A stretch of 64,000 bases of DNA from CAYLPJ01 sp964385465. GTDB taxonomy: Bacteria > Planctomycetota > Phycisphaerae > SM23-33. Below are positions 55,594 to 64,000 of this stretch, piece by piece. A program made the position numbers and the translations under genes. The notes below the pieces were generated by a model. It was not told where the DNA came from. It made no database searches and saw nothing but the letters and a program-made list of their open reading frames with translations. How positions within the stretch are numbered: the first letter of the stretch is position 1; each line of letters begins with the position of its first letter. The stretch lies in NCBI GenBank assembly GCA_964385465.1, contig CAYLPJ010000017.1:41088-105087 (forward strand). The letters run 5' to 3'.

Positions 55594-57813
55594 ATGTCTG
55601 GCAAGGGCTTCCGGGCGGATCGGGGTGTTCGTGTTCCTTCACCAAGGCTTGCCGCCCCCCCATCGTGCGAGCGGCTCGAGCCGAGGCTGCTGCTCGATGC
55701 CGGGCTTACGGCCGAGTATTTCGACGACGTCGAGCTCACGGATTTCGTCGAGTCCGCCACGTACGGCCAGCCGATCGACATCGCCACGCCGTCGCCGTGG
55801 GACCAGGCCCCGCCGGGCACGGCCGTCGAGCCGGACCAGATGTACTCGGTCCGCTGGTCGGGCTTCGTGCTGATCCCCGAGGACGGCGACTGGACGTTCA
55901 CCACGCGGACCAACGACGGCGTGCGGCTGTACGTCAACGACGAGCTGCTCCACGAGGACTGGACGCAGCACTCCCCGCGGATCCACAGCGACACGCGGAC
56001 GCTGGCCGCCGCGTGGTACCCGGTCGTGCTGGAGTACTTCCAGGACGGCGGCACGTCGGTGATGGAGCTGAGCTTCTCGGGGCCCAACCAGCCGCAGGCG
56101 ATCATCCCGCTGACGCACCTGAGCACCGAGGACCTCAACGATACGACCCCGCCGGAGGTCGAGGACGTCGTCTTCGTCGGCGGATCGAGCTTCCGCGTGA
56201 CGTTCAGCGAGCCGGTCCTCGCCGGCGACGGGCCGACCGGGGCCGAAAACCCCGCCAACTACGCCATCGACCACGGGCGGACCGTCGCCTCCGCCGAGTT
56301 CGAGGACGACGAGCAGACCGTGCTGCTCACCGTCGCCGACCTCATCGGCGGGCAGTGGGAGCTGACCGTCTCGGGCGTGGAGGACCAGGCCGGCGTCGGC
56401 AACGTCGTGGCCGAGACATCCGTCGAGATCGACCTGCCGGTCACCCACGTCGAGGACCGCGGGCTGAGCATCCTGGAGGCCGAGAGCTTCTTCAGCGCCG
56501 AAGAAGGCGCCGCCGGGCACGCCTGGCAGGAGGTCACCGCCCCGGCCGGGTACGCCGGCGACGCCGCCATGCAGGCGCTGCCCGACGACGGCGCCGACAC
56601 CGGCGACGCCACCACCGGCCCGCGGCTGCGCACCTGGCTGCGGTTCGCAACACCCAACACGTACAACGTCTGGGTCCGCATGCTCGGCGCCGACGCCGGC
56701 AGCGACTCGGTGCACGTGAGCTTCCACGACCAGCCGCTGACCTTCGGCCACGAGGGCATGACCGACACGAGCGGGGACTACGCGTGGGTGCACACCGTCG
56801 ACGGGCGGCCGGCGCCCGAGGCGGTCACGCTGACGGTCTCCGAGCCGGGCATCTACAGCCTGGACGTCTGGATGCGGGAGGCCGGCGCGATCGTCGACAA
56901 GGTGCTGCTCTACTACCGCACGACCGAGCCGCGCGGCTCCGGCGGGGAGGAGTCCCGCTACCTCGCCGGCGATGCCCTCGAGCCCGTCGTCCGCGACGTG
57001 CAGCTCAACCCCGCCACCGGGCGGATGGACGCCCTGGACGAGCTGGCCGTGCGGTTCAGCGAGGACGTCTCGGCCAGCCTCGCCGCCGAGGACCTGGTCC
57101 TTCGCGACGCCGACACCGGCCTGACCGTCGAGGCCGCCGGGGCGACCGTCGCCTGGGACCCCGTCACCAAGTCCGCCGTCTGGGACCTCGCCGACGCGGG
57201 CGCGGCGATGGGGCGCTACACCGTCGAACTGGGCGGCGACGCCATCGCCGACGCGGCGGGGAACCTGCTGGACGGCAACAACGACGGGACGGGCGGCGAC
57301 GGCTGGGCGTGGGACTTCGCCCTCGTCCCCGCCGGCGACGCGAACATCGATGGCGTGGTGGACGCCGCCGACCTGGCCGTGCTGCGGGCGCACCTGGGCA
57401 CCGCCGCGGGCGCCGGCTGGCTCGATGGCGACCTGACCGGCGACGGCGCCGTGACCGCACGCGACTACATCGCCTGGAAGCGCCACTGCGGCGAGACCAT
57501 GCCCCCACCCCCGGCGCCGCCGTCGGCGGCGACCGCGGGCGCCGCCGACGACGCCACAGCGGACGCCCTGGCGGCCGAGCCGGTCTCGCCTGCGGTCGCG
57601 CCGCTGCGGGCAACGGTGCCCACGGTGCTGGCCGTCCGCCAGACGGCGTCGCCGGCGCCCCCGCCGGCCGGCCGGGAGCCGGCGACCGACGCCGAGACCG
57701 CCGCGCCGCCCGACGCGACCGCCGACACCGACGCCGCCGATGCCGACCCCTCCGGGCTGATCCCCGACGTCGGCGTCCGCGTCATGGTGGACGCCATCGC
57801 GCCTCCGCTCTAA
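55594..57813 (+). CDS. LEPR-XLL surface protein with PA14, CBM-like and dockerin domains
   Basis: A 739-residue protein; start follows GAGGA with 7 bases spacing. The LEPR-XLL motif is at 28-34 (CERLEPRLLLDAG) and there is no ordinary signal peptide. PA14 domain about 38-165 (LTAEYFDDVEL, VRWSGFVLIPEDGDWTFTT, NDGVRLYVNDELL). SbsA/Ig-like 170-270. A CBM6/35-like sandwich 285-445 (ILEAESFF, TYNVWVRMLGADAGSDSV). Second Ig-like 460-580 (VRDVQLNPATGRMDALDELAVRFSEDVS). Dockerin-like pair about 585-640 (DANIDGVVDAADLAVLRAHLG; GDGAVTARDYIAWKRH). An Ala/Pro-rich tail contains VSPAVAPLR. No catalytic domain; probably a surface carbohydrate-binding protein. Its 3' neighbour is a related, larger protein. 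Confidence 0.9.
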   Translation: MSGKGFRADRGVRVPSPRLAAPPSCERLEPRLLLDAGLTAEYFDDVELTDFVESATYGQPIDIATPSPWDQAPPGTAVEPDQMYSVRWSGFVLIPEDGDWTFTTRTNDGVRLYVNDELLHEDWTQHSPRIHSDTRTLAAAWYPVVLEYFQDGGTSVMELSFSGPNQPQAIIPLTHLSTEDLNDTTPPEVEDVVFVGGSSFRVTFSEPVLAGDGPTGAENPANYAIDHGRTVASAEFEDDEQTVLLTVADLIGGQWELTVSGVEDQAGVGNVVAETSVEIDLPVTHVEDRGLSILEAESFFSAEEGAAGHAWQEVTAPAGYAGDAAMQALPDDGADTGDATTGPRLRTWLRFATPNTYNVWVRMLGADAGSDSVHVSFHDQPLTFGHEGMTDTSGDYAWVHTVDGRPAPEAVTLTVSEPGIYSLDVWMREAGAIVDKVLLYYRTTEPRGSGGEESRYLAGDALEPVVRDVQLNPATGRMDALDELAVRFSEDVSASLAAEDLVLRDADTGLTVEAAGATVAWDPVTKSAVWDLADAGAAMGRYTVELGGDAIADAAGNLLDGNNDGTGGDGWAWDFALVPAGDANIDGVVDAADLAVLRAHLGTAAGAGWLDGDLTGDGAVTARDYIAWKRHCGETMPPPPAPPSAATAGAADDATADALAAEPVSPAVAPLRATVPTVLAVRQTASPAPPPAGREPATDAETAAPPDATADTDAADADPSGLIPDVGVRVMVDAIAPPL

Positions 57814-58018
57814 GCGGTCTCAAGTAGGTTCGGTTGCGGTTCCTGCGCCCGACGCGGCGCGTCTCCGAGAGCTTGCCTGCGTCGGCCGCCGACGCCGCCC
57901 CGCGCGCGCCGCCGAAACGGCACGCCCGCCATCGCACTCCCAAGGCCCTCGCCGCCTGATGTGGAGTGCGGCGGCAACGACGCCGGGTTTCCTCGCCAAT
58001 GCGAGCCGGCTTTGCTCG

Positions 58019-58024
58019 TATAAT
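58019..58024 (+). promoter_or_regulatory. Perfect TATAAT -10 element
   Basis: TATAAT lies 42 bases before the start of the large LEPR-XLL glycosidase gene, in a 253-base gap. No good -35 sequence is found at the right distance, so it may depend on an activator. Confidence 0.35.
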
Positions 58025-58066
58025 TGTGGCGACCCAGGCGCCTTTGGACCCGGCAAGGAGGACCCC

Positions 58067-61000
58067 ATGCAGGCCCGCCCGCGCCGTACACCACCCCCCG
58101 CGCCCTTTTCGCGCCCGCTGGCCGAGCGGCTCGAGCCGCGGCTCCTGCTCGATGCCGGACTCGCGGCCCAGTACTTCGACGAGGTCGATCTCACCGCCCT
58201 CGCCGACACCGGCATCGACGGCCCGATCGACGTGACCACGCCCTCGCCGTGGGACGACGCCCCGGCGAACACGGCCGTCGAGCCGGACAAGTTCTACAGC
58301 GTCCGCTGGACGGGCTTCGTCCATGCCCCCCAGGGCGGCGACTGGACGTACTACACCAACAGCAACGACGGGGTGCGCCTGTACGTCGAGGGCAACCTGC
58401 TGCACGAGGACTGGACCAACCACACCCCCACGGAGCACAGCACGCAGGTGACCCTTCCGGCCGGGTGGCATCCGATCGTGCTGGAGTATTACCAGCACGA
58501 CGGCACGTCGACGATCCAGCTTTCGTTCGAGGGCCCGGGGCAGGGCAAGGCCATCATCCCCCTGAGCCACCTCAGCACGGTGGACCTCGACGGCGCCGAT
58601 CCGGTCGCCGACGCCGGAGAGGATCGCACGCTGGTCCTGCCCGACAGCGCCGTCACGCTGCACGGGACCGCCCGGGACGACGGGCAGATCACCGGCTGGC
58701 AGTGGACGAAGCTCTCCGGCCCGGCGGCGACGACGACCGGGACCGACACGCCCGACCTGGCCCTGGCGGACCTCGTCGAAGGCACGTACGTCTTCCGCCT
58801 GACGGTGACCGACGACGACGCCAACACCGCCAGCGACGACGTGCAGGTCTTCGTGGTCCCCGATACCGGCGGGCAGGCCGCCGTCACCGGCGAGCTGCGG
58901 ACCTGGCACAAGGTCACGCTGACGTGGGACGGCCCGGCGACTTCCGAGACGGCCCAGCCCAACCCGTTCACCGACTATCGGCTCAACGTCACCTTCACGG
59001 GCCCCGGCGGGCAGACGTTCCTGGTGCCGGGGTACTACGCGGCCGACGGGGACGCCGCCAACACCCACGCGACCGCCGGCACGAAGTGGCGGGCGCACTT
59101 CGCCCCCGACGAGGTCGGCGAGTGGACCTACGCCGCGTCCTTCCGGACCGGAACGAACGTGGCCGTCGAGGACAGCCCGACCGCCGGCAGCGGGGCGGGG
59201 TATTTCGACGGCGACGCCGGCACGTTCACGGTGGCCGAGACGGACAAGACCGGGCGGGACCTCCGCGGCAAGGGGCTGCTGGAGTACGTCGGCGGGCATT
59301 ACCTCCGCTTCGCCGGAACGGGCGAGTACTTCCTCAAGCAGGGCCCCGACGCGCCGGAGAACCTGCTGGCCTACGAGGACTTCGACGGGCCGTTCAAGTC
59401 CGACGGGCGCAACGACAACTACGTCAAGGACTACCAGCCCCACGTCGCCGACTGGGTCGCCGGCGACCCGACGTGGGACAGCGAGCAGGACGGCGACGCG
59501 ACGGCCGACGACGGCAAGGGGCTGATCGGGGCGATCAACTACCTGGCCGGCGAGGGGCTCAACGCCTTCTCGTTCCTGCCGATGAACATCGGCGGCGACG
59601 ACCGCAACGTGTTCCCGTACCTGGACTACAACGAGCGGTACCGCATGGACTGCTCGCGGCTGGACCAGTGGGAGATCGTCCTGGAGCACGGCACGCGGGA
59701 GGGGTTCTTCCTGCACTTCAAGACCCAGGAACGGGAGAACCAGGACCTGCTGGACGGCGGGGACCTCGGCCTCCAGCGGACGCTCTACTACCGCGAGCTG
59801 ATCGCCCGCTTCGCCCACCACCTCGCACTGAACTGGAACCTCGGCGAGGAGACCGACACGCCCCGCAGCACCACCGCACAGAAGCAGGCCTGGGCGGACT
59901 ACTTCTGGGACCACGACCCCTATCGCCACCACGTTGTCATCCACAACGGCTCGGACCACTACGACCTGCTGGGGCCCTACGACGAGGCGGCGGGCACGGG
60001 CTCGCAGCTCACCGGCTTCAGCCTCCAGACCAGCAGCTCCAGCTTCACCCACGTCCACAGCAAGGTGAAGGACTACCTGGCCCGCTCGGCCGACGCGGGC
60101 AAGCCCTGGGCGGTCGCCTGCGACGAGCCCGGAGACGCCAGCCACGCCCTCCGCCCGGACGACGACGCCGGCAGCAGCCACGAGGACGGGCGCAAGAACG
60201 CCCTGTGGGGCACCCTCCTGGCCGGCGGGTGGGGCAACGAGTGGTACTTCGGCTACCAGCACGACCATTCGGACCTGACGCTCAACGACTTCCGCAGCCG
60301 CGACGACTGGTGGGATTACTGCCGCTACGCCCTGGAGTTCTTCGCCGACCATGACGTGCCCTTCTGGCGGATGGCCAACGACAACGGCATCAGCTCGTCG
60401 GCCGACGACTACGGCTTCTACGAGGCCGGCGAGACGTACGTGGTCTACCTGAAAAACGGCGGGACAACGGACCTGGACCTCCGCGGCGAGACGGGTACCT
60501 TCTCCGTGCGGTGGTACGACCCGCGGAACGGCGGGGCGCTGCGGGAGGGCACGGTCGCCGAGGTCGCCGGCGGGGACTGGCGCTCGCTGGGCCAGCCGCC
60601 CGAGACCACCGGCGAGGACTGGCTCTGCCTCGTCGAGCGGGCCGGGGGCATCCTCTTCGTCCGCGGGGGCACCGGGACCGTCGGCTTCCTCGAAGGCGGC
60701 AGCGACGACCAGGCCGCCGACATCACCGACACCTCCACCGCCGGGGGCAACCACGGCTGGTACGAACTGGCCGAACTGCTCCGCGACGAGGGCTACGTGC
60801 TGACCCAGCTCCAGGAGGGTCCGGCGGGCAACAACACGCCGATCGACTTCGCCTCGATGGATCTCGGCCAGTACGACGTGATCGTGCTGGGCAGCAACAA
60901 CGCCGACTACACCGACGCCCAGGTGGACGCGGTGGAGGACTGGGTCCACGACGGCGGCGGGCTGCTGGTAATCAGCGACGCGAACTTCGGCAGCGACTGG

Positions 61001-62875
61001 GCGGACGCATCCAACAGCGACCAGGAATTCCTCGACCGCTTCGGGCTGATCATGAACCAGGATCACGGCACGTACTCGCTGTACCGCTCGCAAGGCGATT
61101 TCCTCGTGCCGGACCACCCGATCCTCGACGGCGTGGACCGCTTCGACGGCGAGGGCGTCACACCGATCACGCTGGGCACCCCCGTCCCCGGGGTGACCGC
61201 CCGGGTGGTCGTCCGGGCGGGCTCGACGCTTAGGCAGAACAACGGCTCCGGCGGGAACAACCAGGGGTCCCTGCGCTCGACCACCGACGACGACGGCGCC
61301 CTGGTCACCGCCGAGGCCGGCGACGGAAGGCTGGCCGGGCACTTCGACCGCAACACGTTCTTCAACCTCAACGGCGCCGGGACGAACATCAACCGCTTCG
61401 ACAACGCCACCTACGCCCGCAACCTCTTCAACTGGCTGGCCCGGCGGACCACCGATCCCGAGCCCGAGCCGCTCCGCGAGCCCGACACCCCCGAGGCCAT
61501 CGCCGACGGGCTGGAGTACGCCTACTACAACGGCACGTGGGACAACCTGCCGGACTTCGACGCCCTGACGCCCGTCGCCGAGGGCACCGCCGGCACGATC
61601 GACCTGGCCCCCGCCACCGACGAGGACTACTTCGGCCTCGTCTTCACCGGTTTCCTCCAGGCACCCGCCGACGGGACCTACACGCTCTACACCAACAGCG
61701 ACGACGGCAGCCGGATGTTCGTCGGCGACCAGCTCGTCGTCGACAACGACGCCACCCACGCCCCCCGCGAGCGCAGCGGGCAGATCGGCCTGGCCGCCGG
61801 GCTGCACGCCATCCGCGTCGAGTTCTTCGAGAAAGACGGCGGGCAGGTCCTCGACGTCCTCTACTCCGGGCCCGGCGTGACCAAGCAGGAGCTCCCGGCC
61901 GGGGCGCTGTTCCGCGAGATCGACCCGCCGCCGACCGTCGAGCACGTCGAGATCAACGCCGGGCTGGGGCGGTACGACGAGCTGCTCAGCGTCGCCGTGC
62001 GGTTCAGCGAAGACGTGTCGGCGTCGCTGGACGCCGGCGACATGATCGTCCGCGACGCGGCGACGGGCCAGACGGCCGCCGCGCCGGAGGCGGTCGCGTG
62101 GGATGGCGGCACCCGCACGGGGACCTGGACCTTCGCCGCCGCGGACGTGCCCACCGGGTGGTACCAGACGGTGATCTCCGCGCGGCGGGTGTACGACCCG
62201 ACGGGCAACCGCCTGGACGGCGACGGCGACGGCACGGGGGGGGACCCCCACGTGCACACGTTCGCCGTGGTCCCCCCGGGCGACGCCGACGGGGACGGCA
62301 CGGTGGGACGGGGGGACCTGTCGGCGATCCGCGCCAACCTCGGGGCGGCGGGAGGCGCCTCCTGGGTTGACGGCGACGTCACCGGAGACGAGCGGGTGAC
62401 CTACGCCGACTACATCCGCTGGAAGCGGCACGTGGGCGAGACGGTCAGCCCGGCTCCCCCGGCCGCGTCCCCGGCCGCGTCCCCGGCGACGTCTCCGGCG
62501 ACCTCGACTGCGCAGACCGTCCAGATATCCTCGACAGCCTCAACAGCCCCGCTTGCCGGGTCGGAGCCTGCGGACGCCCTCGCCGGCGCGTCGGTCTCGC
62601 CGGCCGTCGCCCCGCTGCGCCTGGCGGCGTCCACCCCGACCGTCCAGTCGATCCGCCGCCCCGCCGCCCCCGACGAGGCGGCCGAGCCGGCGATCGGCGG
62701 AGAGGACCACGACAAGGCGCCGCCCCCACCCGCGGCCCCGGCAGCGGACACGCGACCGACCGGACCGAATACGACGGAAACCGCTATCATACCTGATGCT
62801 ACGATCCTCGCGATCGCACAGCCCGTCCGATCCCCGCTGAATCGCTTCGCGCAGGTGCCCCTTAAGAACCCATAA
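58067..62875 (+). CDS. LEPR-XLL multidomain surface glycosidase
   Basis: A 1602-residue protein; start after AAGGAGG with 6 bases spacing. LEPR-XLL motif at 22-28. PA14 30-160; PKD-like 175-265 (PVADAGEDRTLVL, WTKLSGP); DUF5060-like sandwich 270-390; an apiosidase-like TIM barrel 400-720 with ALNWNLGEE (candidate acid, about 594) and WAVACDEPG (candidate nucleophile, about 685); a collagen-binding-like sandwich 787-865 (YVVYLKNGGTTDLDL, VRWYDPRNGG); a ThuA/glutamine-amidotransferase-like region 874-1125 (YDVIVLGSNNADYTDAQVDAVEDWV); second PA14 1148-1281; SbsA-like Ig 1288-1401; dockerin-like 1401-1461; and an Ala/Pro-rich tail with VSPAVAPLR. Known: the DUF5060/DUF4038 combination occurs in GH140-like and related hydrolases. 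Probably degrades a branched plant or algal glycan at the cell surface. Confidence 0.9.
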   Translation: MQARPRRTPPPAPFSRPLAERLEPRLLLDAGLAAQYFDEVDLTALADTGIDGPIDVTTPSPWDDAPANTAVEPDKFYSVRWTGFVHAPQGGDWTYYTNSNDGVRLYVEGNLLHEDWTNHTPTEHSTQVTLPAGWHPIVLEYYQHDGTSTIQLSFEGPGQGKAIIPLSHLSTVDLDGADPVADAGEDRTLVLPDSAVTLHGTARDDGQITGWQWTKLSGPAATTTGTDTPDLALADLVEGTYVFRLTVTDDDANTASDDVQVFVVPDTGGQAAVTGELRTWHKVTLTWDGPATSETAQPNPFTDYRLNVTFTGPGGQTFLVPGYYAADGDAANTHATAGTKWRAHFAPDEVGEWTYAASFRTGTNVAVEDSPTAGSGAGYFDGDAGTFTVAETDKTGRDLRGKGLLEYVGGHYLRFAGTGEYFLKQGPDAPENLLAYEDFDGPFKSDGRNDNYVKDYQPHVADWVAGDPTWDSEQDGDATADDGKGLIGAINYLAGEGLNAFSFLPMNIGGDDRNVFPYLDYNERYRMDCSRLDQWEIVLEHGTREGFFLHFKTQERENQDLLDGGDLGLQRTLYYRELIARFAHHLALNWNLGEETDTPRSTTAQKQAWADYFWDHDPYRHHVVIHNGSDHYDLLGPYDEAAGTGSQLTGFSLQTSSSSFTHVHSKVKDYLARSADAGKPWAVACDEPGDASHALRPDDDAGSSHEDGRKNALWGTLLAGGWGNEWYFGYQHDHSDLTLNDFRSRDDWWDYCRYALEFFADHDVPFWRMANDNGISSSADDYGFYEAGETYVVYLKNGGTTDLDLRGETGTFSVRWYDPRNGGALREGTVAEVAGGDWRSLGQPPETTGEDWLCLVERAGGILFVRGGTGTVGFLEGGSDDQAADITDTSTAGGNHGWYELAELLRDEGYVLTQLQEGPAGNNTPIDFASMDLGQYDVIVLGSNNADYTDAQVDAVEDWVHDGGGLLVISDANFGSDWADASNSDQEFLDRFGLIMNQDHGTYSLYRSQGDFLVPDHPILDGVDRFDGEGVTPITLGTPVPGVTARVVVRAGSTLRQNNGSGGNNQGSLRSTTDDDGALVTAEAGDGRLAGHFDRNTFFNLNGAGTNINRFDNATYARNLFNWLARRTTDPEPEPLREPDTPEAIADGLEYAYYNGTWDNLPDFDALTPVAEGTAGTIDLAPATDEDYFGLVFTGFLQAPADGTYTLYTNSDDGSRMFVGDQLVVDNDATHAPRERSGQIGLAAGLHAIRVEFFEKDGGQVLDVLYSGPGVTKQELPAGALFREIDPPPTVEHVEINAGLGRYDELLSVAVRFSEDVSASLDAGDMIVRDAATGQTAAAPEAVAWDGGTRTGTWTFAAADVPTGWYQTVISARRVYDPTGNRLDGDGDGTGGDPHVHTFAVVPPGDADGDGTVGRGDLSAIRANLGAAGGASWVDGDVTGDERVTYADYIRWKRHVGETVSPAPPAASPAASPATSPATSTAQTVQISSTASTAPLAGSEPADALAGASVSPAVAPLRLAASTPTVQSIRRPAAPDEAAEPAIGGEDHDKAPPPPAAPAADTRPTGPNTTETAIIPDATILAIAQPVRSPLNRFAQVPLKNP

Positions 62876-63000
62876 AAACTTACTAAACAATGACTTGCCA
62901 AAATTAAGGCCGCACCCCCTTTGGTCTCCGCCCGACCGCACCCGGTCCAGCCCCGCCCCATCCTCCCCGCAGTCCATCCCGCTTTGTCACCCCCCCTGCC

Positions 63001-63147
63001 CACCTCTGTCCACCCGTGTCCACTTCTGTCCACCTGTGCCCCCTCGCGAAGGAGTGGACAGAAGTTCTATATACGTAAGTTTTTGTTATTAATCATCTTA
63101 CGACTACAGACGGGTCGGTGTGTCCATGTCCCCAAGGGTGGACAGAA
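63001..63147. repeat. Phased TGTCCAC repeats and inverted repeats around an AT-rich core
   Basis: TGTCCAC starts at 63007, 63017 and 63027, exactly 10 bases apart. Its complement GTGGACA appears at 63054 and 63138. ACTTCTGTCCAC (63022-63033) and GTGGACAGAAGT (63054-63065) form a 12-base perfect inverted repeat. The AT-rich core holds CGTAAG (63074-63079) and CTTACG (63097-63102). The cluster lies between converging genes. It could be a regulator-binding array, a bidirectional terminator or an origin-like element. The remaining 62876-63000 shows nothing else. Confidence 0.5.
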
Positions 63148-63156
63148 CCGACACAC

Positions 63157-63858
63157 CTACCTCGCCGGGCGGGTCGCCGGGGCGGTCGCGGGAACCGTCG
63201 TCGCCCCAGCCGGTCGAGTCGCCGGGCGGCTAGTCGGCGGCCGCTCGGTCGGCGGACGCCCCAGCCCCACCGCGGTCAGCGAGGAGTCCGGCGCGGCGAC
63301 CGCCCGTCGCTCAAGCCGCCGGAGCAGCGCCTTGCGGGCCGGGGCCCACCGCCTGGCCCAGCTCCGCAGCGAGGCGGTCAGCAGACGCCGCGACAGGCTG
63401 ACCTCCACCGCCAGCACCGGCCGGTGGGCGTGGTAGCGGACCGTCGCCGTGCTCGCCCCCCGCAGCAGCAGCGGCAGGTCCCGCCGGGCCCGCCCCGCCG
63501 ATGCCAGCAGCCTCCCGACGGTCAGCCCGTCGCCCAGCGGCTCGTCGAGCACGGCCCGCCCGAGGCGGTCGCGGGCGGCCCGATCGCCTCGGCGACGCGC
63601 GACGAGGCGGTCGGCCTCGGAGACCGCCCGCCAGGCCGCCGCCTCCGCCGGTGCCGCCGCCGAGCGGTCCGTCGGCGCCTCCACCCACATCGCCGCCGGG
63701 GCAGTCGTCGGGCGGGTCGCCGGGGAGGTCGTCGGCATGGTCGTCGGGACGGTGACCGGCGAGGTGGTCGGTCCCGTCGCCGGGCGCGTGGCGGGCCCCG
63801 TGGCCGGGTCCGCCCCGGCGGCGGTCAGGATCAGTGTCAGCGCGGCGGTCGGCAGCAT
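63157..63858 (-). CDS. Secreted LPP20-like protein with Thr/Pro repeats at both ends
   Basis: A 233-residue protein. The start at 63858 has GGAG about 9 bases upstream and opens a hydrophobic signal (LPTAALTLILTAAGA). Residues 18-55 are a Thr-Pro-Ala repeat (TGPATRPATGPTTSPVTVP and so on), and the last 30 residues are similar (TSRPATRPAG, VPATAPATRPAR). Between them about 140 residues resemble the LPP20/FlgT N-terminal fold: many Ala/Arg in a helix (RRGDRAARDRLGRAVLDEPLGDG), LTVGRLLASAGRAR, LLLRGASTATVRYHAHRPVLAVEVSL. Thr/Pro tails of this kind are frequent in planctomycete secreted proteins. Function is unknown; the LPP20 resemblance is moderate. The 142 bases beyond the start show no gene. 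Confidence 0.65.
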   Translation of the reverse strand: MLPTAALTLILTAAGADPATGPATRPATGPTTSPVTVPTTMPTTSPATRPTTAPAAMWVEAPTDRSAAAPAEAAAWRAVSEADRLVARRRGDRAARDRLGRAVLDEPLGDGLTVGRLLASAGRARRDLPLLLRGASTATVRYHAHRPVLAVEVSLSRRLLTASLRSWARRWAPARKALLRRLERRAVAAPDSSLTAVGLGRPPTERPPTSRPATRPAGATTVPATAPATRPAR

Positions 63859-64000
63859 CGGTCGGTCTCCGGTGGGCTCCAGCGTGTCCTGCCCGCCCCC
63901 AGTGTCTGCGCCGGCGGGTCGCTTGGCAACAGCCGGCATTTTTCTCCGTGTGCGACATTTTTGGGTGGCGCAGCCCAAGTCCTTGTGATAACGTGACTTA

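Noticed and set aside
57782..62431. A 1549-codon open frame on the minus strand opposite the LEPR-XLL glycosidase
   Set aside because: Antisense shadow; the plus-strand frame has clear domains, catalytic-type motifs and a strong ribosome-binding site.
1..64000. tRNA, rRNA, CRISPR arrays, insertion sequences or prophage genes
   Set aside because: Looked for by eye on both strands: no cloverleaf-like sequence, no spaced identical repeats, no transposase or integrase motifs were found.

Overview
The window is GC-rich (roughly 70 percent by eye) and almost entirely coding. It looks like a chromosome fragment of a heterotrophic member of the Planctomycetota, most likely class Phycisphaerae. The evidence is three proteins with an N-terminal LEPR-XLL sorting motif, two PEP-CTERM proteins plus a PEP-CTERM gene remnant, dockerin-like calcium repeats on secreted proteins, a HzsA-related multiheme protein, DUF4838 and six-hairpin glycosidase-like genes, and a cysteine-type sulfatase. 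I saw no rRNA, tRNA, CRISPR array, transposase or phage gene.

Layout. 1-5268 (minus): a polysaccharide-degradation operon with a 28-codon leader ORF, two tandem 818-residue glycosidase-like paralogs and a sulfatase cut by the window edge. 5484-8255 (minus): a PEP-CTERM/dockerin surface protein, a pseudopilin-like protein and a methyltransferase. 8530-10980 (plus): a three-gene zinc/manganese-type ABC transporter. 11025-16576 (plus): a XylR-type regulator, then a secreted DUF4838 protein and a secreted glycoside-hydrolase-like protein. 16637-36643 (minus): one 20-kb gene for a 6668-residue LEPR-XLL protein made of four repeat types. 36971-42991: an acetamidase/formamidase, two secreted paralogs of unknown function with a degenerate alpha/beta-hydrolase-like motif, and a cupin. 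43133-46501 (plus): hisI, then a TrkH/TrkA potassium-uptake pair. 46509-48109 (minus): a YrdC/low-molecular-weight phosphatase fusion followed by rpiB. 48110-49930: a gene-poor stretch with a long palindrome and a PEP-CTERM gene remnant, then an intact PEP-CTERM protein with an FGE-like fold. 50022-55444: a second XylR-type regulator divergent from a HzsA-related triheme protein and a quinoprotein-like propeller. 55594-62875 (plus): two LEPR-XLL/PA14/dockerin proteins, the second a large glycosidase. 63001-63858: an inverted-repeat cluster and a secreted LPP20-like protein.

How it fits together. Most genes serve cell-surface carbohydrate chemistry: secreted or surface-anchored glycosidases, a sulfatase, sugar-responsive regulators next to their presumed targets, and a putative periplasmic oxidase module. 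Four-base start/stop overlaps (ATGA or GTGA) couple most gene pairs, and several pairs are tandem paralogs. Housekeeping genes (hisI, trkH/trkA, tsaC/phosphatase/rpiB) form the central block. The most unusual items are the giant repeat protein, a 14-base sequence shared upstream of two LEPR-XLL genes, a post-dockerin tail shared by the two smaller LEPR-XLL proteins, and the HzsA-related/quinoprotein-like operon. All functional calls come from reading motifs and architecture; no database search was run.
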